A stretch of DNA of 64,000 nt from Tabrizicola sp. (GCF_030694085.1 NZ_JAUXZE010000093.1:62001-126000), one strand, 5' to 3'. Shown: positions 32,673 through 39,373, counted from the first letter of the stretch. Notes: generated by a model from the sequence alone, not told the origin. Program-made: numbers and translations.

Positions 32673-33821
32673 TCAGGCCTTGCGGGGTTTCACATGCTCG
32701 AGGCCCCAGGCAGCAAGGCCCACCATCAGTCCCCAGAAGGCCGCACCGATCCCGAAGGCGGCCATGCCCGAAGCGGTGGTCACCAGGGTCAGCGTGGCCG
32801 CGAGACGCTGGTCGGGGTGGGTGAAGGCGGCGCTCAAGGCTCCCAACAGCGGGCCAAGCAGGGCCAGCGCCACCAGGGCCGCGACCACGGGGGCGGGCAG
32901 GGCCGCGATGAGTTGCAGTACAGTGGGACTGAGCAGGCCCAGCAGCACCCAGACCCCGGCATAGGCGAGACCGACGATCCAGCGGCGGTCCTTGTCGGGA
33001 TGGACGTCGGGACCAAGGCAGATCGCGGCGGTGATGGCGGCCATGCTCACGGTATGGGCCCCGAAGAAAGCCGTCACGGTGGAGATCAGGCCGGTGGTGG
33101 TCAGCGCGGCCGAGACCGGGGGCTCATACCCTGCGGCGCGCAAGGTGGCGAAGCCCGGCAGGTTCTGCGAGGCCATCGTCACCAGGTACAGCGGCAGGGC
33201 GAGGCCGAGGATGACGCCGGGGCGGAAGTCGGGGGTGGTGAATTCCAGAAGCGGAACTGTCAGTCGGAGGCCGGAAAGGTCCGTTCCGGTCAGGAGGCCC
33301 AGCGTGATTCCGGTGGCGAAGGCGGCGAGGGTCGCCATCGCGGGGTTCCAGAGCCGGACGATCAGGAAGACTGCAACCATCGGCAGGACAAGCGCGGGGA
33401 GGGCCTGCGCGGCGGTTGCGCCCTGCAGGCAGAAGGGAAGGAGGACCCCGGCCAACATTCCTGCGGCGATTCCATCGGGGATGCGGGCGACCAGGGCTCC
33501 CAACGGGCGCAGGGCTCCGGTCGCGGCGATGAGGAGGCCGGTCACGACGAAGGCGCCGACGCCCTCGGCGAAACTGATGCCGTCGGTGGCGGCGATGAGA
33601 GCGGCTCCGGGAGTGGACCAGGCAAGGACAACCGGGACTTTCGAAGTCCACGAGAGGAGCGCGGAGCCAAGGGCCTTGCCCAGACTGATGGCGAGTAGCC
33701 AGCTTGCAGTCTGTTCGGGGGTTGCTCCCAACGCGGTTGCGGCTGCGAGGAGGATCGCGACCGAGGCTGCGTAGCCCACAAGGGCGGCCACGGTGGCGGC
33801 AGATAGGACAGAGGCCCGCAT
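32673..33821 (-). CDS. benE: Benzoate/H+ symporter BenE family transporter
   Basis: A 382-residue, very hydrophobic protein with 11-12 membrane helices. It shows BenE family features (KVPVVLAWSTPGAALIAATDGISFAEGVGAFVVTG, LPLYLVTMASQNLPGFATLRAAGYEPP and FFGAHTVSMAAITAAICLGPDVHPDKDRRW). It probably imports benzoate or a related aromatic or purine-like anion with protons. ATG 33821 follows TTGGAG. No benzoate catabolic genes are nearby. The gene lies immediately downstream, on the same strand, of a hairpin-RNA array, with no strong terminator between. Confidence 0.85.
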   Translation of the reverse strand: MRASVLSAATVAALVGYAASVAILLAAATALGATPEQTASWLLAISLGKALGSALLSWTSKVPVVLAWSTPGAALIAATDGISFAEGVGAFVVTGLLIAATGALRPLGALVARIPDGIAAGMLAGVLLPFCLQGATAAQALPALVLPMVAVFLIVRLWNPAMATLAAFATGITLGLLTGTDLSGLRLTVPLLEFTTPDFRPGVILGLALPLYLVTMASQNLPGFATLRAAGYEPPVSAALTTTGLISTVTAFFGAHTVSMAAITAAICLGPDVHPDKDRRWIVGLAYAGVWVLLGLLSPTVLQLIAALPAPVVAALVALALLGPLLGALSAAFTHPDQRLAATLTLVTTASGMAAFGIGAAFWGLMVGLAAWGLEHVKPRKA

Positions 33822-33889
33822 GAAGACTCCAAGCGCCTTGAACGGCGGGACTATTTCGTGGGCACCGGCGGGCTGCAAGGGGGGAAAGG

Positions 33890-33963
33890 CGGCGACCCCC
33901 AGGGAGGAGGAGAGGGGGCCGCCGAAGATCGGCGCACCCCGGGAGGAGGATGGGGCGTCCGAT
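33890..33963 (-). ncRNA. CcsR/cuckoo-like hairpin pair 6 (promoter-distal)
   Basis: Read on the minus strand, two stem-loops (33928-33963, then 33890-33924) each expose CCUCCUCCC in the loop. The stem of the second pairs CCCCC with GGGGG and has one position that is A-C on the plus strand but G-U in the minus RNA, supporting minus-strand transcription. It is 68 bases from the benE start. Confidence 0.75.
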
Positions 33964-33969
33964 GGCGTG

Positions 33970-33983
33970 CGGGCTTTCGCCCG
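33970..33983 (-). ncRNA. Spacer hairpin with GAAA tetraloop
   Basis: On the minus strand this reads CGGGC-GAAA-GCCCG, a GNRA tetraloop. Equivalent spacer hairpins stand at 34151-34165 and 34333-34346, about 180 bases apart, one per higher-order repeat. Confidence 0.55.
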
Positions 33984-33992
33984 GAATTGGGG

Positions 33993-34059
33993 GCGACGGT
34001 GCCGGGGAGGAGGGTTGGCACCGTCGCTGGTCCTGTCGGCCCCGGGAGGAGGTGGGGCC
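33993..34059 (-). ncRNA. CcsR/cuckoo-like hairpin pair 5
   Basis: Two stem-loops on the minus strand: GGCCCC/GGGGCC (34038-34059) and a perfect 11-base-pair stem (33993-34003 with 34017-34027). Both loops contain CCUCCUCCC. This unit lies inside copy A of a 100-base near-identical duplication. Confidence 0.8.
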
Positions 34060-34073
34060 TTGGGATGGTTTGC

Positions 34074-34140
34074 GCGGCGACGCCAGGGAGGAGGAGAGGC
34101 GCCGCCGCAGTACCAGGCAACCCGGGAGGAGGTGGGCGCC
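34074..34140 (-). ncRNA. CcsR/cuckoo-like hairpin pair 4
   Basis: Two stem-loops with CCUCCUCCC loops at 34116-34140 and 34074-34108. The longer stem has 10 Watson-Crick pairs plus one A-C that is G-U in the minus RNA; the shorter one also has an A-C/G-U position. Confidence 0.75.
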
Positions 34141-34175
34141 CGATGTCGTTGGGCCTTTGCGGCCCGGAATTGGGG

Positions 34176-34241
34176 GCGACGGTGCCGGGGAGGAGGGTTG
34201 GCACCGTCGCTGGTCCTGTCGGCCCGGGAGGAGGTGGGGCC
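34176..34241 (-). ncRNA. CcsR/cuckoo-like hairpin pair 3
   Basis: Stem-loops at 34221-34241 (GGCCC/GGGCC) and 34176-34210 (perfect 11-base-pair stem) with CCUCCUCCC loops. It is the near-identical partner of pair 5: copy B of the 100-base duplication differs by one missing base. Confidence 0.8.
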
Positions 34242-34255
34242 TTGGGATGGTTTGC

Positions 34256-34325
34256 GCGGCGGGACCAGGGAGGAGGGTTGGTCCCGCCGCAGTATCAGAC
34301 GCCAGGGAGGAGGAGAGGCGTCAGA
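34256..34325 (-). ncRNA. CcsR/cuckoo-like hairpin pair 2
   Basis: Stem-loops at 34295-34325 and 34256-34290. The second has a perfect 12-base-pair stem (GCGGCGGGACCA with TGGTCCCGCCGC), the longest of the array. Both loops present CCUCCUCCC. Confidence 0.8.
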
Positions 34326-34355
34326 TCAGGTTGGACCGCAAGGTCCGAGGAAGGC

Positions 34356-34428
34356 GCGGCTTTGCCCAGGGAGGAGGAGGGGCATCGCCGCAATCGTCAG
34401 GGTCCAGGGAGGAGGACGGACCCGGACG
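34356..34428 (-). ncRNA. CcsR/cuckoo-like hairpin pair 1 (next to the DUF1127 gene)
   Basis: Stem-loops at 34395-34428 (CGTC then GGGTCC, paired with GGACCC then GACG) and 34356-34391. Both loops contain CCUCCUCCC. The first hairpin begins 6 bases after the DUF1127 stop, so the array is probably co-transcribed with that gene and processed. Confidence 0.8.
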
Positions 34429-34433
34429 AAATC

Positions 34434-34649
34434 TTACTTGCCGTAGGCCGCCTCGCGGGCGATCTCGGTGATCCGCAGGCGCGAGATGCCCAGATCGGTC
34501 AGCTCGCGGTCGGTCAGTGCGTTCAGTTCGGCAACCGTCTGCGCGTAGACGCGGCGCTGGGTGATCGCGGTCAGGACAGCGTCCTTCAGATACGCCAGGC
34601 GGTCGGCAAAACCCTTGCGGGCGTAGCGGGTGGTGTTCACATAAGCCAT
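34434..34649 (-). CDS. DUF1127 small protein (CcaF1-like position)
   Basis: A 71-residue basic protein (MAYVNTTRYARKGFADRLAYLKDAVLTAITQRR...) ending in the DUF1127 signature VAELNALTDRELTDLGISRLRITEIAREAAYGK. DUF1127 proteins are short, Arg-rich and often RNA-associated. In Rhodobacter sphaeroides one of them (CcaF1) is encoded directly upstream of, and co-transcribed with, the CcsR small RNAs, exactly as here. ATG 34649 is chosen; a TTG three codons upstream is in frame. Regulation there is by RpoH-type stress sigma factors; no such promoter could be read with confidence here. Confidence 0.92.
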   Translation of the reverse strand: MAYVNTTRYARKGFADRLAYLKDAVLTAITQRRVYAQTVAELNALTDRELTDLGISRLRITEIAREAAYGK

Positions 34650-34753
34650 GTCACTCAAGCCTCTTCAGTTTGGTCAGCAACGTTCTGTCGCGCTGTTAGG
34701 GGTAACATGGACCTCATGCTGCAGATGCACAATACTGGGTCTCGGCAATGCTG

Positions 34754-34772
34754 CCATGCAGTATACGCATGG
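34754..34772. promoter_or_regulatory. Inverted repeat between DUF1127 and mrp genes
   Basis: CCATGC-N7-GCATGG lies in the 249-base divergent region, 105 bases upstream of DUF1127 and 127 upstream of mrp. It could be an operator for either; unassigned. Confidence 0.3.
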
Positions 34773-34898
34773 CTGTGGTCACGGAAATGTCATGATTTAT
34801 TAAGGTCTTCGCGGAATTTTTGAGCGTTTGGTCAACGGACCTTGCCCTTCCGCTGAAACGCTACGACCTTAGTGCAAATCTTCAGCGGAGTTGAAACG

Positions 34899-35972
34899 AT
34901 GGCGGTGGATCGGAACGATGTGATGCAGGTCCTGGCGGGGGTCGGGCACCCTGGCGGCGGCGATCTTGTCGGTCGGGATCTGATTCGGGCGCTGACCGTC
35001 GACGGGGGTGTCGTGCGCTTTGTGATCGAGGCGGCAACGCCTGACGAGGCGCGCGCTTTGGCCCCGGCGCAGGCCGAGGCAGAGGCGAAGCTGAAGGCGG
35101 TGCCGGGGGTGACCTCGGTGCAGGTGGTGATGACGGCGCATGGGCCGGCGGCGAAGGCGGCCCCGCCCGGTCTGAAGATCGGCCAGCATCCGACGCCGCA
35201 AGCGGGCGGGCCGCAAAGGATCTCGGGGATCGACCGGATCATCGCGGTCGCAAGTGGCAAGGGCGGCGTGGGGAAATCCACGGTCGCGTCGAACCTGGCG
35301 GTGGCTCTGGCGCGGCGGGGGCGACGCGTGGGGCTCTTGGACGCTGATATCTATGGGCCAAGCCAGCCGAAGATGATGGGGGTGTCGAAGCGGCCGTCCT
35401 CGCCCGATGGCAAGATCATCGAGCCGCTGGTCGCGCATGGGGTGACGATGATGTCGATCGGCCTGATGCTGAAGGAGGACGAGGCCGTGGTCTGGCGCGG
35501 GCCGATGTTGATGGGGGCGCTGCAGCAGCTTTTGGGGCAGGTGGCCTGGGGCAAGCTGGATGTCCTGATCATCGACCTGCCGCCCGGGACGGGGGATGTG
35601 CAGCTGACGCTGTGCCAGCGGACGCAGTTGACCGGGGCGATTGTGGTGAGCACCCCGCAGGACGTGGCGCTTTTGGATGCGCGCAAGGCGCTGGACATGT
35701 TTTCGAAGCTGAAGACGCCGGTGCTGGGGCTGGTCGAGAACATGTCGACTTACATCTGCCCGAACTGCGGGCATGAGGCGCATATCTTCGGCCACGGCGG
35801 GGTGGCGGCCGAGGCGGCGAAGCTGGACCTGCCGTTCCTGGGCGAATTGCCGCTGGCGCTGGATGTGCGGGTGGCGGGCGATGCGGGCACGCCGATCGCG
35901 GCGACGGACGGTCCGCTGGCCGCGCCCTATCTGGCACTGGCCGACCGGCTGATCGCGGGCGGGATGGGCTGA
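34899..35972 (+). CDS. mrp: Mrp/NBP35 family Fe-S carrier ATPase
   Basis: A 357-residue P-loop ATPase (ApbC/Mrp) that carries and delivers Fe-S clusters in the cytoplasm. The N-terminal ~90 residues form a MIP18/FeS_assembly_P domain, followed by the deviant Walker A motif VASGKGGVGKSTVASNLAVALA. Then come DADIYGPSQPKMMG and the dimer-bridging YICPNCGHE, with the CxxC for the cluster. ATG 34899 has GGAG upstream; an in-frame ATG at 34872 has no ribosome site. A strong terminator follows. Confidence 0.94.
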   Translation: MAVDRNDVMQVLAGVGHPGGGDLVGRDLIRALTVDGGVVRFVIEAATPDEARALAPAQAEAEAKLKAVPGVTSVQVVMTAHGPAAKAAPPGLKIGQHPTPQAGGPQRISGIDRIIAVASGKGGVGKSTVASNLAVALARRGRRVGLLDADIYGPSQPKMMGVSKRPSSPDGKIIEPLVAHGVTMMSIGLMLKEDEAVVWRGPMLMGALQQLLGQVAWGKLDVLIIDLPPGTGDVQLTLCQRTQLTGAIVVSTPQDVALLDARKALDMFSKLKTPVLGLVENMSTYICPNCGHEAHIFGHGGVAAEAAKLDLPFLGELPLALDVRVAGDAGTPIAATDGPLAAPYLALADRLIAGGMG

Positions 35973-36000
35973 CCCGTCCACCCCTTTCCCAATCGACCGG

Positions 36001-36026
36001 AAACCCGCCCCTCGTGGCGGGTTTTT
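36001..36026 (+). terminator. Rho-independent terminator after mrp
   Basis: AAACCCGCC (36001-36009) pairs with GGCGGGTTT (36016-36024), loop CCTCGT, ending in TTTTT. It ends mrp before the next promoter. Confidence 0.9.
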
Positions 36027-36046
36027 GCTTTCGGGGCAGGTTTTGG

Positions 36047-36075
36047 TTGATTACATACCAACTGGTCGGTATTCT
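36047..36075 (+). promoter_or_regulatory. Promoter with palindromic operator in the spacer
   Basis: TTGATT (36047-36052), 17 bases, TATTCT (36070-36075). The near-palindrome ATACCAACTGGTCGGTAT (36055-36072) fills the spacer and touches the -10 box. Its shape and size are typical of TetR-family operators; a TetR gene ends the operon it drives. Confidence 0.75.
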
Positions 36076-36132
36076 TTGGCGATACTCAGCGAGTCGCCAG
36101 GTCGACCGCATGTCCTGAAGGAGGAAGGGAAG

Positions 36133-36606
36133 ATGGCCCACAACATTCGCACCTGCCTGTGGTTCCGCGACGGACGCGGCCCCGAGGCGGCGGCCTTCTA
36201 TTGCGACCTTATTCCCAACAGCCGGGTCGAGCGCAGCTTTGGTGCCGATGCCGGCATGGGGCCGTTCTCGGTGACGGACTTCACCTTGGCCGGAACGCCC
36301 TACCAGATCCTTGACGCGGGTCCGCACTTCACGCTGACCGAGGCCGTGTCGATCAGCGTCGAGACGGACGATCAGGCTGAGTCCGACCGGCTGTGGGATG
36401 CGCTGACCGAAGGCGGCGAGGAAAGCGCCTGCGGCTGGCTCAAGGACCGTTTCGGCGTCTCGTGGCAGGTCTTTCCGCGACGGCTGTCGGAATTGACGAT
36501 GAACAAGGACCCCAAGGTCGCGGCGGCTGCGATGGGCGAGATGATGAAGCAGTCGAAGATCGACATCGCGGCGATCGAGGCGGCGGTGCGGGCGGTGCAG
36601 GCATGA
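36133..36606 (+). CDS. VOC/PhnB-like family protein
   Basis: A 157-residue glyoxalase-superfamily protein of the PhnB/3-demethylubiquinone-methyltransferase-like group (KIRTCLWF-type start MAHNIRTCLWFRDGRGPEAAAFYCDLIPNSRVERSFGADAG; later GVSWQVFPRRLSELTMNKDPKVAAAAMGEMMK). Such proteins are usually uncharacterised and often belong to stress or drug-resistance operons. GGAGGAAGGGAAG precedes the ATG. It is the first gene of a TetR-type operon: VOC-SnoaL-RibD_C-VOC-TetR. Confidence 0.85.
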   Translation: MAHNIRTCLWFRDGRGPEAAAFYCDLIPNSRVERSFGADAGMGPFSVTDFTLAGTPYQILDAGPHFTLTEAVSISVETDDQAESDRLWDALTEGGEESACGWLKDRFGVSWQVFPRRLSELTMNKDPKVAAAAMGEMMKQSKIDIAAIEAAVRAVQA

Positions 36607-36980
36607 CGGCCCGGGCAGAGATCGAACAGATGCTGGGCGCCTGGTCCGCAGCGGTCCGCGCCCATGATCTGAACGGTGCGGTCCAGGGCCGCAGCGCCGA
36701 TATCGTGATGTTCGACGTGCCCGCGCCGTTGCAAGCCAAGGGCATCGACGCCTATCGCGACACCTGGACGCTTTATTTCGGCGACGAAGGCTCTCGTCGG
36801 TTCGACCTGCTGGAAACCCACATCGTCGCGGGCGAGGACGTGGGCTGGGTCCGGGCCATCCTGCGCTGCACGACCGATGATGCGCCTGCGGGCCGCTTGA
36901 CGATGGGCCTTCGGCGCGTCGACGGGCGCTGGGTGGTCGAGCACGAACATCACTCGTTTCCGGTGCCGCAGGCATCGTGA
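36603..36980 (+). CDS. SnoaL-like domain protein
   Basis: A 125-residue protein with the cone-shaped SnoaL/NTF2-like fold: MTARAEIEQMLGAWSAAVRAHDLNGAVQGRSADIVMFDVPAPLQAKGIDAYRDTWTLYF, then VGWVRAILRCTTDD and GRWVVEHEHHSFPVP. It looks like DUF4440/ketosteroid isomerase-type proteins. The ATG overlaps the stop of the preceding VOC gene (ATGA), so translation is coupled. Enzyme activity is not assigned. Confidence 0.82.
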   Translation: MTARAEIEQMLGAWSAAVRAHDLNGAVQGRSADIVMFDVPAPLQAKGIDAYRDTWTLYFGDEGSRRFDLLETHIVAGEDVGWVRAILRCTTDDAPAGRLTMGLRRVDGRWVVEHEHHSFPVPQAS

Positions 36981-37009
36981 CGCGACGCGGTATCGAAAGG
37001 ACAAGACGG

Positions 37010-37609
37010 ATGCGAACGATCAGGATCATCGAGCATATCTCGCTGGACGGGGTCATCCAGGCCCCTGGCGGGCCGGAGGAGGATCTGACCAACGGCTTCG
37101 ACTATGGCGGCTGGGCCTTTCCCCATCACGGCGACGAGGCAGGCGGGGCGATCGACGCGGCACAGGGGGTTGGTTTCGATCTTCTGCTGGGCCGGACGAC
37201 CTATGACATCTTTGCGGGCTACTGGCCGAAGCAGACAGGCCCGATGGCCGACAGCCTGAACGGCGCACGAAAGTTCGTGGCGACCCACCGGCCGGACAGT
37301 CTGGCCTGGGGGCCGGTCGAGAGCCTGGGCGCGGACATCGTGGCAGGCATCCGCAGGGTCAAGGGCGCGGGCGGCCCCGACCTGATCGTCTGGGGCAGTT
37401 CGACCCTGACGCCGCTGCTGATTGCCGAGGGGCTGGCGGATGAGGTGGTGCTGCTGGTCTTCCCGGTGCTGATCGGGCGGGGCAAGCGCATCTTCTCGGA
37501 TCTGGTGCAGCCGTCGGAATTGAAGCTGGCGGACAGCAGGGCGACGCCCTCGGGCGTGGTCGTCTCGACCTACAAGCCCGCCGGCGCGATGCGCACCGGA
37601 AGTTTCTGA
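37010..37609 (+). CDS. RibD C-terminal (dihydrofolate-reductase-like) family protein
   Basis: A 199-residue protein of the RibD_C/DHFR-like fold: MRTIRIIEHISLDGVIQAPGGPEEDLTNGFDYGGW, then LLLGRTTYDIFAGYWPKQ, then VWGSSTLTPLLIAEGLADEVVLLVFPVLIGRGKR. NADPH-dependent reduction of a flavin- or folate-like substrate is likely, but no substrate is known for most of the family. ATG 37010 follows AAAGGA; an upstream GTG in frame overlaps the SnoaL stop. It is the third gene of the operon. Confidence 0.88.
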   Translation: MRTIRIIEHISLDGVIQAPGGPEEDLTNGFDYGGWAFPHHGDEAGGAIDAAQGVGFDLLLGRTTYDIFAGYWPKQTGPMADSLNGARKFVATHRPDSLAWGPVESLGADIVAGIRRVKGAGGPDLIVWGSSTLTPLLIAEGLADEVVLLVFPVLIGRGKRIFSDLVQPSELKLADSRATPSGVVVSTYKPAGAMRTGSF

Positions 37610-37636
37610 AGCGAAGCACATCCAAGGGAGGAAATC

Positions 37637-38089
37637 ATGAACGACACACCAGCCGACCAGCGTTACTGCCCGGACGACCGGATCATGCAAGGCGTGATCC
37701 CCTATTTCGCGATGCCCGGAAAGGCGGGCGAAGCGGCGGACTTCTATGTGAAGGCCTTCGGCGCCAAGGACATCGGCCGGATGCCCTATCCAGACAAGCC
37801 AGGCTTCATGCATGTCCAGGTCGCGATCAACGGCGGCGCGCTGATGCTGACCGACGAGGGCGGCATGTCCAGTGTCGATGCCACGGGCAACCCGATGCCG
37901 CAGGGCCACCTGCAACTGGTGGTGCCCGACGGGCAGGCCTGGTGGGACCGGGCGGTGGCGGCGGGCTGCGCGGTGGTGGCCCCCTTCGAGCGGCAGTTCT
38001 GGGGCGATACCTGGGGGCTGCTTTCCGATCCGTTCGGGGTGAAATGGGCGGTGTTGACACCTGATCCCGCTCTTTGGGACAAGGGGTGA
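37637..38089 (+). CDS. VOC/PhnB-like glyoxalase family protein
   Basis: A 150-residue protein like the PhnB-type VOC family (RIMQGVIPYFAMPGKAGEAADFYVKAFGAKDIGRMPYPDKPGFMHVQVAINGGALMLTDEGG). The second half is GHLQLVVPDGQAWWDRAVAAGCAVVAPFERQFWGDTWGLLSDPFGVKWAVLTP. It is a different paralogue from the first gene of the operon. GGGAGGAAATC precedes the ATG. Function inferred only at family level, probably binding or isomerising small molecules. Confidence 0.87.
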   Translation: MNDTPADQRYCPDDRIMQGVIPYFAMPGKAGEAADFYVKAFGAKDIGRMPYPDKPGFMHVQVAINGGALMLTDEGGMSSVDATGNPMPQGHLQLVVPDGQAWWDRAVAAGCAVVAPFERQFWGDTWGLLSDPFGVKWAVLTPDPALWDKG

Positions 38090-38108
38090 TGTTTACCCCG
38101 GTGCCAGA

Positions 38109-38762
38109 GTGACCGCAGCGTCCCCCGTTCCCGTTCCCGTTCCCGTTCCCCCCGTTCGCGTTCCCAGGGGTGAGGCGCGCGCGCGGCTGATCGAGGCCGC
38201 GCGAAGCCTTGTGCGCCACAAGGGCTTTGCCGCGACCTCGGTGGACGAGCTGTGCGCGGCGGCGGGGGTGACGAAGGGGGCCTTCTTCCACCACTTCGCC
38301 AGCAAGGAGGCGCTGGGCGTCGCTTTGGTCGAGGACTGGACGCAGATGACCGGGGCGATGTTTGCCGCCCATCCCTATAACACGCTGCCCGATCCCCTGG
38401 ATCGGGTCCTGGCCTACCTTGACCTGCGGCGCGAGATTCTGGGTCAGCCGCTGGCAGAGTTTTCCTGCGTGGCGGGCACGACGGTGCAGGAGGCCTATGA
38501 AAGCTCACCCCCGATGCGCGAGGCGGCCGAACGCAGCATCCGGTCTGGCTTTGCCCATGTCCTGCCGCACCTGCAGGAGGCTCTTGCCGCGCAACCGGTG
38601 CCGGGGGTGACGGCGGAAAGCCTGGCGCAGCAGTTCCAGGTCGCCACCCAGGGCGGGATCATCCTGGCGAAGGCGCTGAACGACCCAGCCCCCGCGCGCG
38701 CCGCCTTTGACCATCTGGAGCGCTACCTGCGGCTTCTGTTCGGCAGGCCCGTCAAGCGGTGA
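38109..38762 (+). CDS. TetR/AcrR family transcriptional regulator
   Basis: A 217-residue repressor with an N-terminal HTH (ARLIEAARSLVRHKGFAATSVDELCAAAGVTKGAFFHHFASKEAL) and a ligand-binding helical domain. It is the last gene of the five-gene operon and presumably represses the promoter at 36047-36075. The GTG start at 38109 is uncertain. The first 15 codons are unusual: four perfect tandem CCCGTT copies (38124-38147) encode a Pro-Val run, which may vary in length. Confidence 0.88.
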   Translation: MTAASPVPVPVPVPPVRVPRGEARARLIEAARSLVRHKGFAATSVDELCAAAGVTKGAFFHHFASKEALGVALVEDWTQMTGAMFAAHPYNTLPDPLDRVLAYLDLRREILGQPLAEFSCVAGTTVQEAYESSPPMREAAERSIRSGFAHVLPHLQEALAAQPVPGVTAESLAQQFQVATQGGIILAKALNDPAPARAAFDHLERYLRLLFGRPVKR

Positions 38763-39104
38763 CCCCGTCCCGGGCCTGACCCGGGACCTTGCGGGTTGGC
38801 AAAAGCCCTGGGACGTGTCGCTGCGTGAGGACTTCGAATCACATGCCACGGGAAATCGTGGGAAACGGCGGGTCAAAGCTGTTCTCCGCGAGGTGATTCA
38901 GGCAGATTCGCCGGAACTTCCCTGCGGTTTCCGCAGTTCACGCGCCTATCGCGAAATTTCTCGGGAGATCACGGGACTGTCATTGCCTGTGACGCCTTCA
39001 CAAGATGTAGGGGAATTCAGTCAGCAAACTCCCTATTGGTTGAGAAATCCACCGATCTCGCACCACAAGATACTGGGTTTCAGGCCGTCTTAACACAAGA
39101 TCGG
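38763..39104. other. Intergenic region between TetR gene and MraZ boxes
   Basis: About 340 bases without a supported gene. GTCCCGGG/CCCGGGAC (38767-38774 and 38780-38787) forms a perfect 8-base-pair hairpin shortly after the TetR stop. The rest is lower in GC than the neighbouring genes and may hold the distal part of the dcw promoter. Confidence 0.5.
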
Positions 39105-39149
39105 GCCCACCCTGTCCCAACTTTTCCCTTGCTTTCCCATGCAATCCCA
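39105..39149. promoter_or_regulatory. Five 10-bp-phased TGGG repeats (MraZ box)
   Basis: On the minus strand TGGGA, TGGGA, AGGGA, TGGGA and TGGGC recur exactly every 10 bases (plus-strand positions 39145, 39135, 39125, 39115, 39105). MraZ is known to bind TGGGN repeats with 5-base spacers upstream of its own gene. The phased array about 270 bases before mraZ fits an autoregulatory site. Confidence 0.8.
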
Positions 39150-39169
39150 TTCAAGTTCAGCTCACGACG

Positions 39170-39373
39170 ATGAGATGGGCAAGTGAAAGTCAGGGGCGGA
39201 CTAAAGACCCCGAACAGGCGTAAGGCAGCTTCATACAGGCAGCCCCTTTCATCGGACGTATAGATCCGGCGCGCGAGCGAGCAGACATCTCCCCCAGGTG
39301 GCGCGCGTAGCTGGACGCCCAGCGATGGGACAGCGGCGGATCGGGTAGTGGCAGCAACCCGGTCCGCCTTTTT
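39170..39373 (+). ncRNA. upsM: UpsM-like small RNA in the mraZ leader
   Basis: A noncoding stretch of about 200 bases between the MraZ boxes and mraZ ends in a strong intrinsic terminator (39335-39373) that stands 45 bases before the mraZ ATG. In Rhodobacter sphaeroides the same place makes UpsM, an abundant ~206-nt RNA formed by partial termination in the extended dcw leader and processed by RNase E. The 5' end is estimated from that length, not read from the sequence. Confidence 0.65.
39335..39373 (+). terminator. Intrinsic terminator before mraZ
   Basis: A 12-base-pair stem (GGCGGA, T-G wobble, CGGGT pairing with ACCCG, then TCCGCC) with a 10-base loop and five Ts (39369-39373). It sits upstream of the whole dcw operon, so it must be leaky or regulated. 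Confidence 0.9.

Larger units (their letters stand above)
33890..34428 (-). repeat. Three ~182-bp higher-order repeats carrying twelve GGGAGGAGG/CCTCCTCCC motifs
   Basis: GGGAGGAGG (plus strand) starts at 33902, 33941, 34005, 34044, 34086, 34124, 34188, 34226, 34268, 34305, 34369 and 34407. Spacing alternates 37-39 within pairs, then 64 or 42 between pairs. Every fourth motif recurs at 181-184 bases. 33980-34079 and 34163-34261 are identical except for one base deleted, marking a recent duplication. Confidence 0.9.

Noticed and set aside
33890..34428. CRISPR array
   Set aside because: The constant part is only 9 bases, spacers are not uniform, flanks form hairpins and no cas genes are near.
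33890..34428. Plus-strand G-quadruplex or repeated ribosome-binding sites
   Set aside because: GGGAGGAGG could in principle form such structures. Every copy, however, is centred in a hairpin loop with paired flanks, and the DUF1127 neighbour on the minus strand gives a better explanation.
33858..34823. 321-residue plus-strand frame through the GGGAGGAGG array
   Set aside because: The frame exists because the repeats lack stops. Its sequence is only Gly/Arg/Glu repeats, while stem-preserving G-U positions support an RNA read from the other strand.
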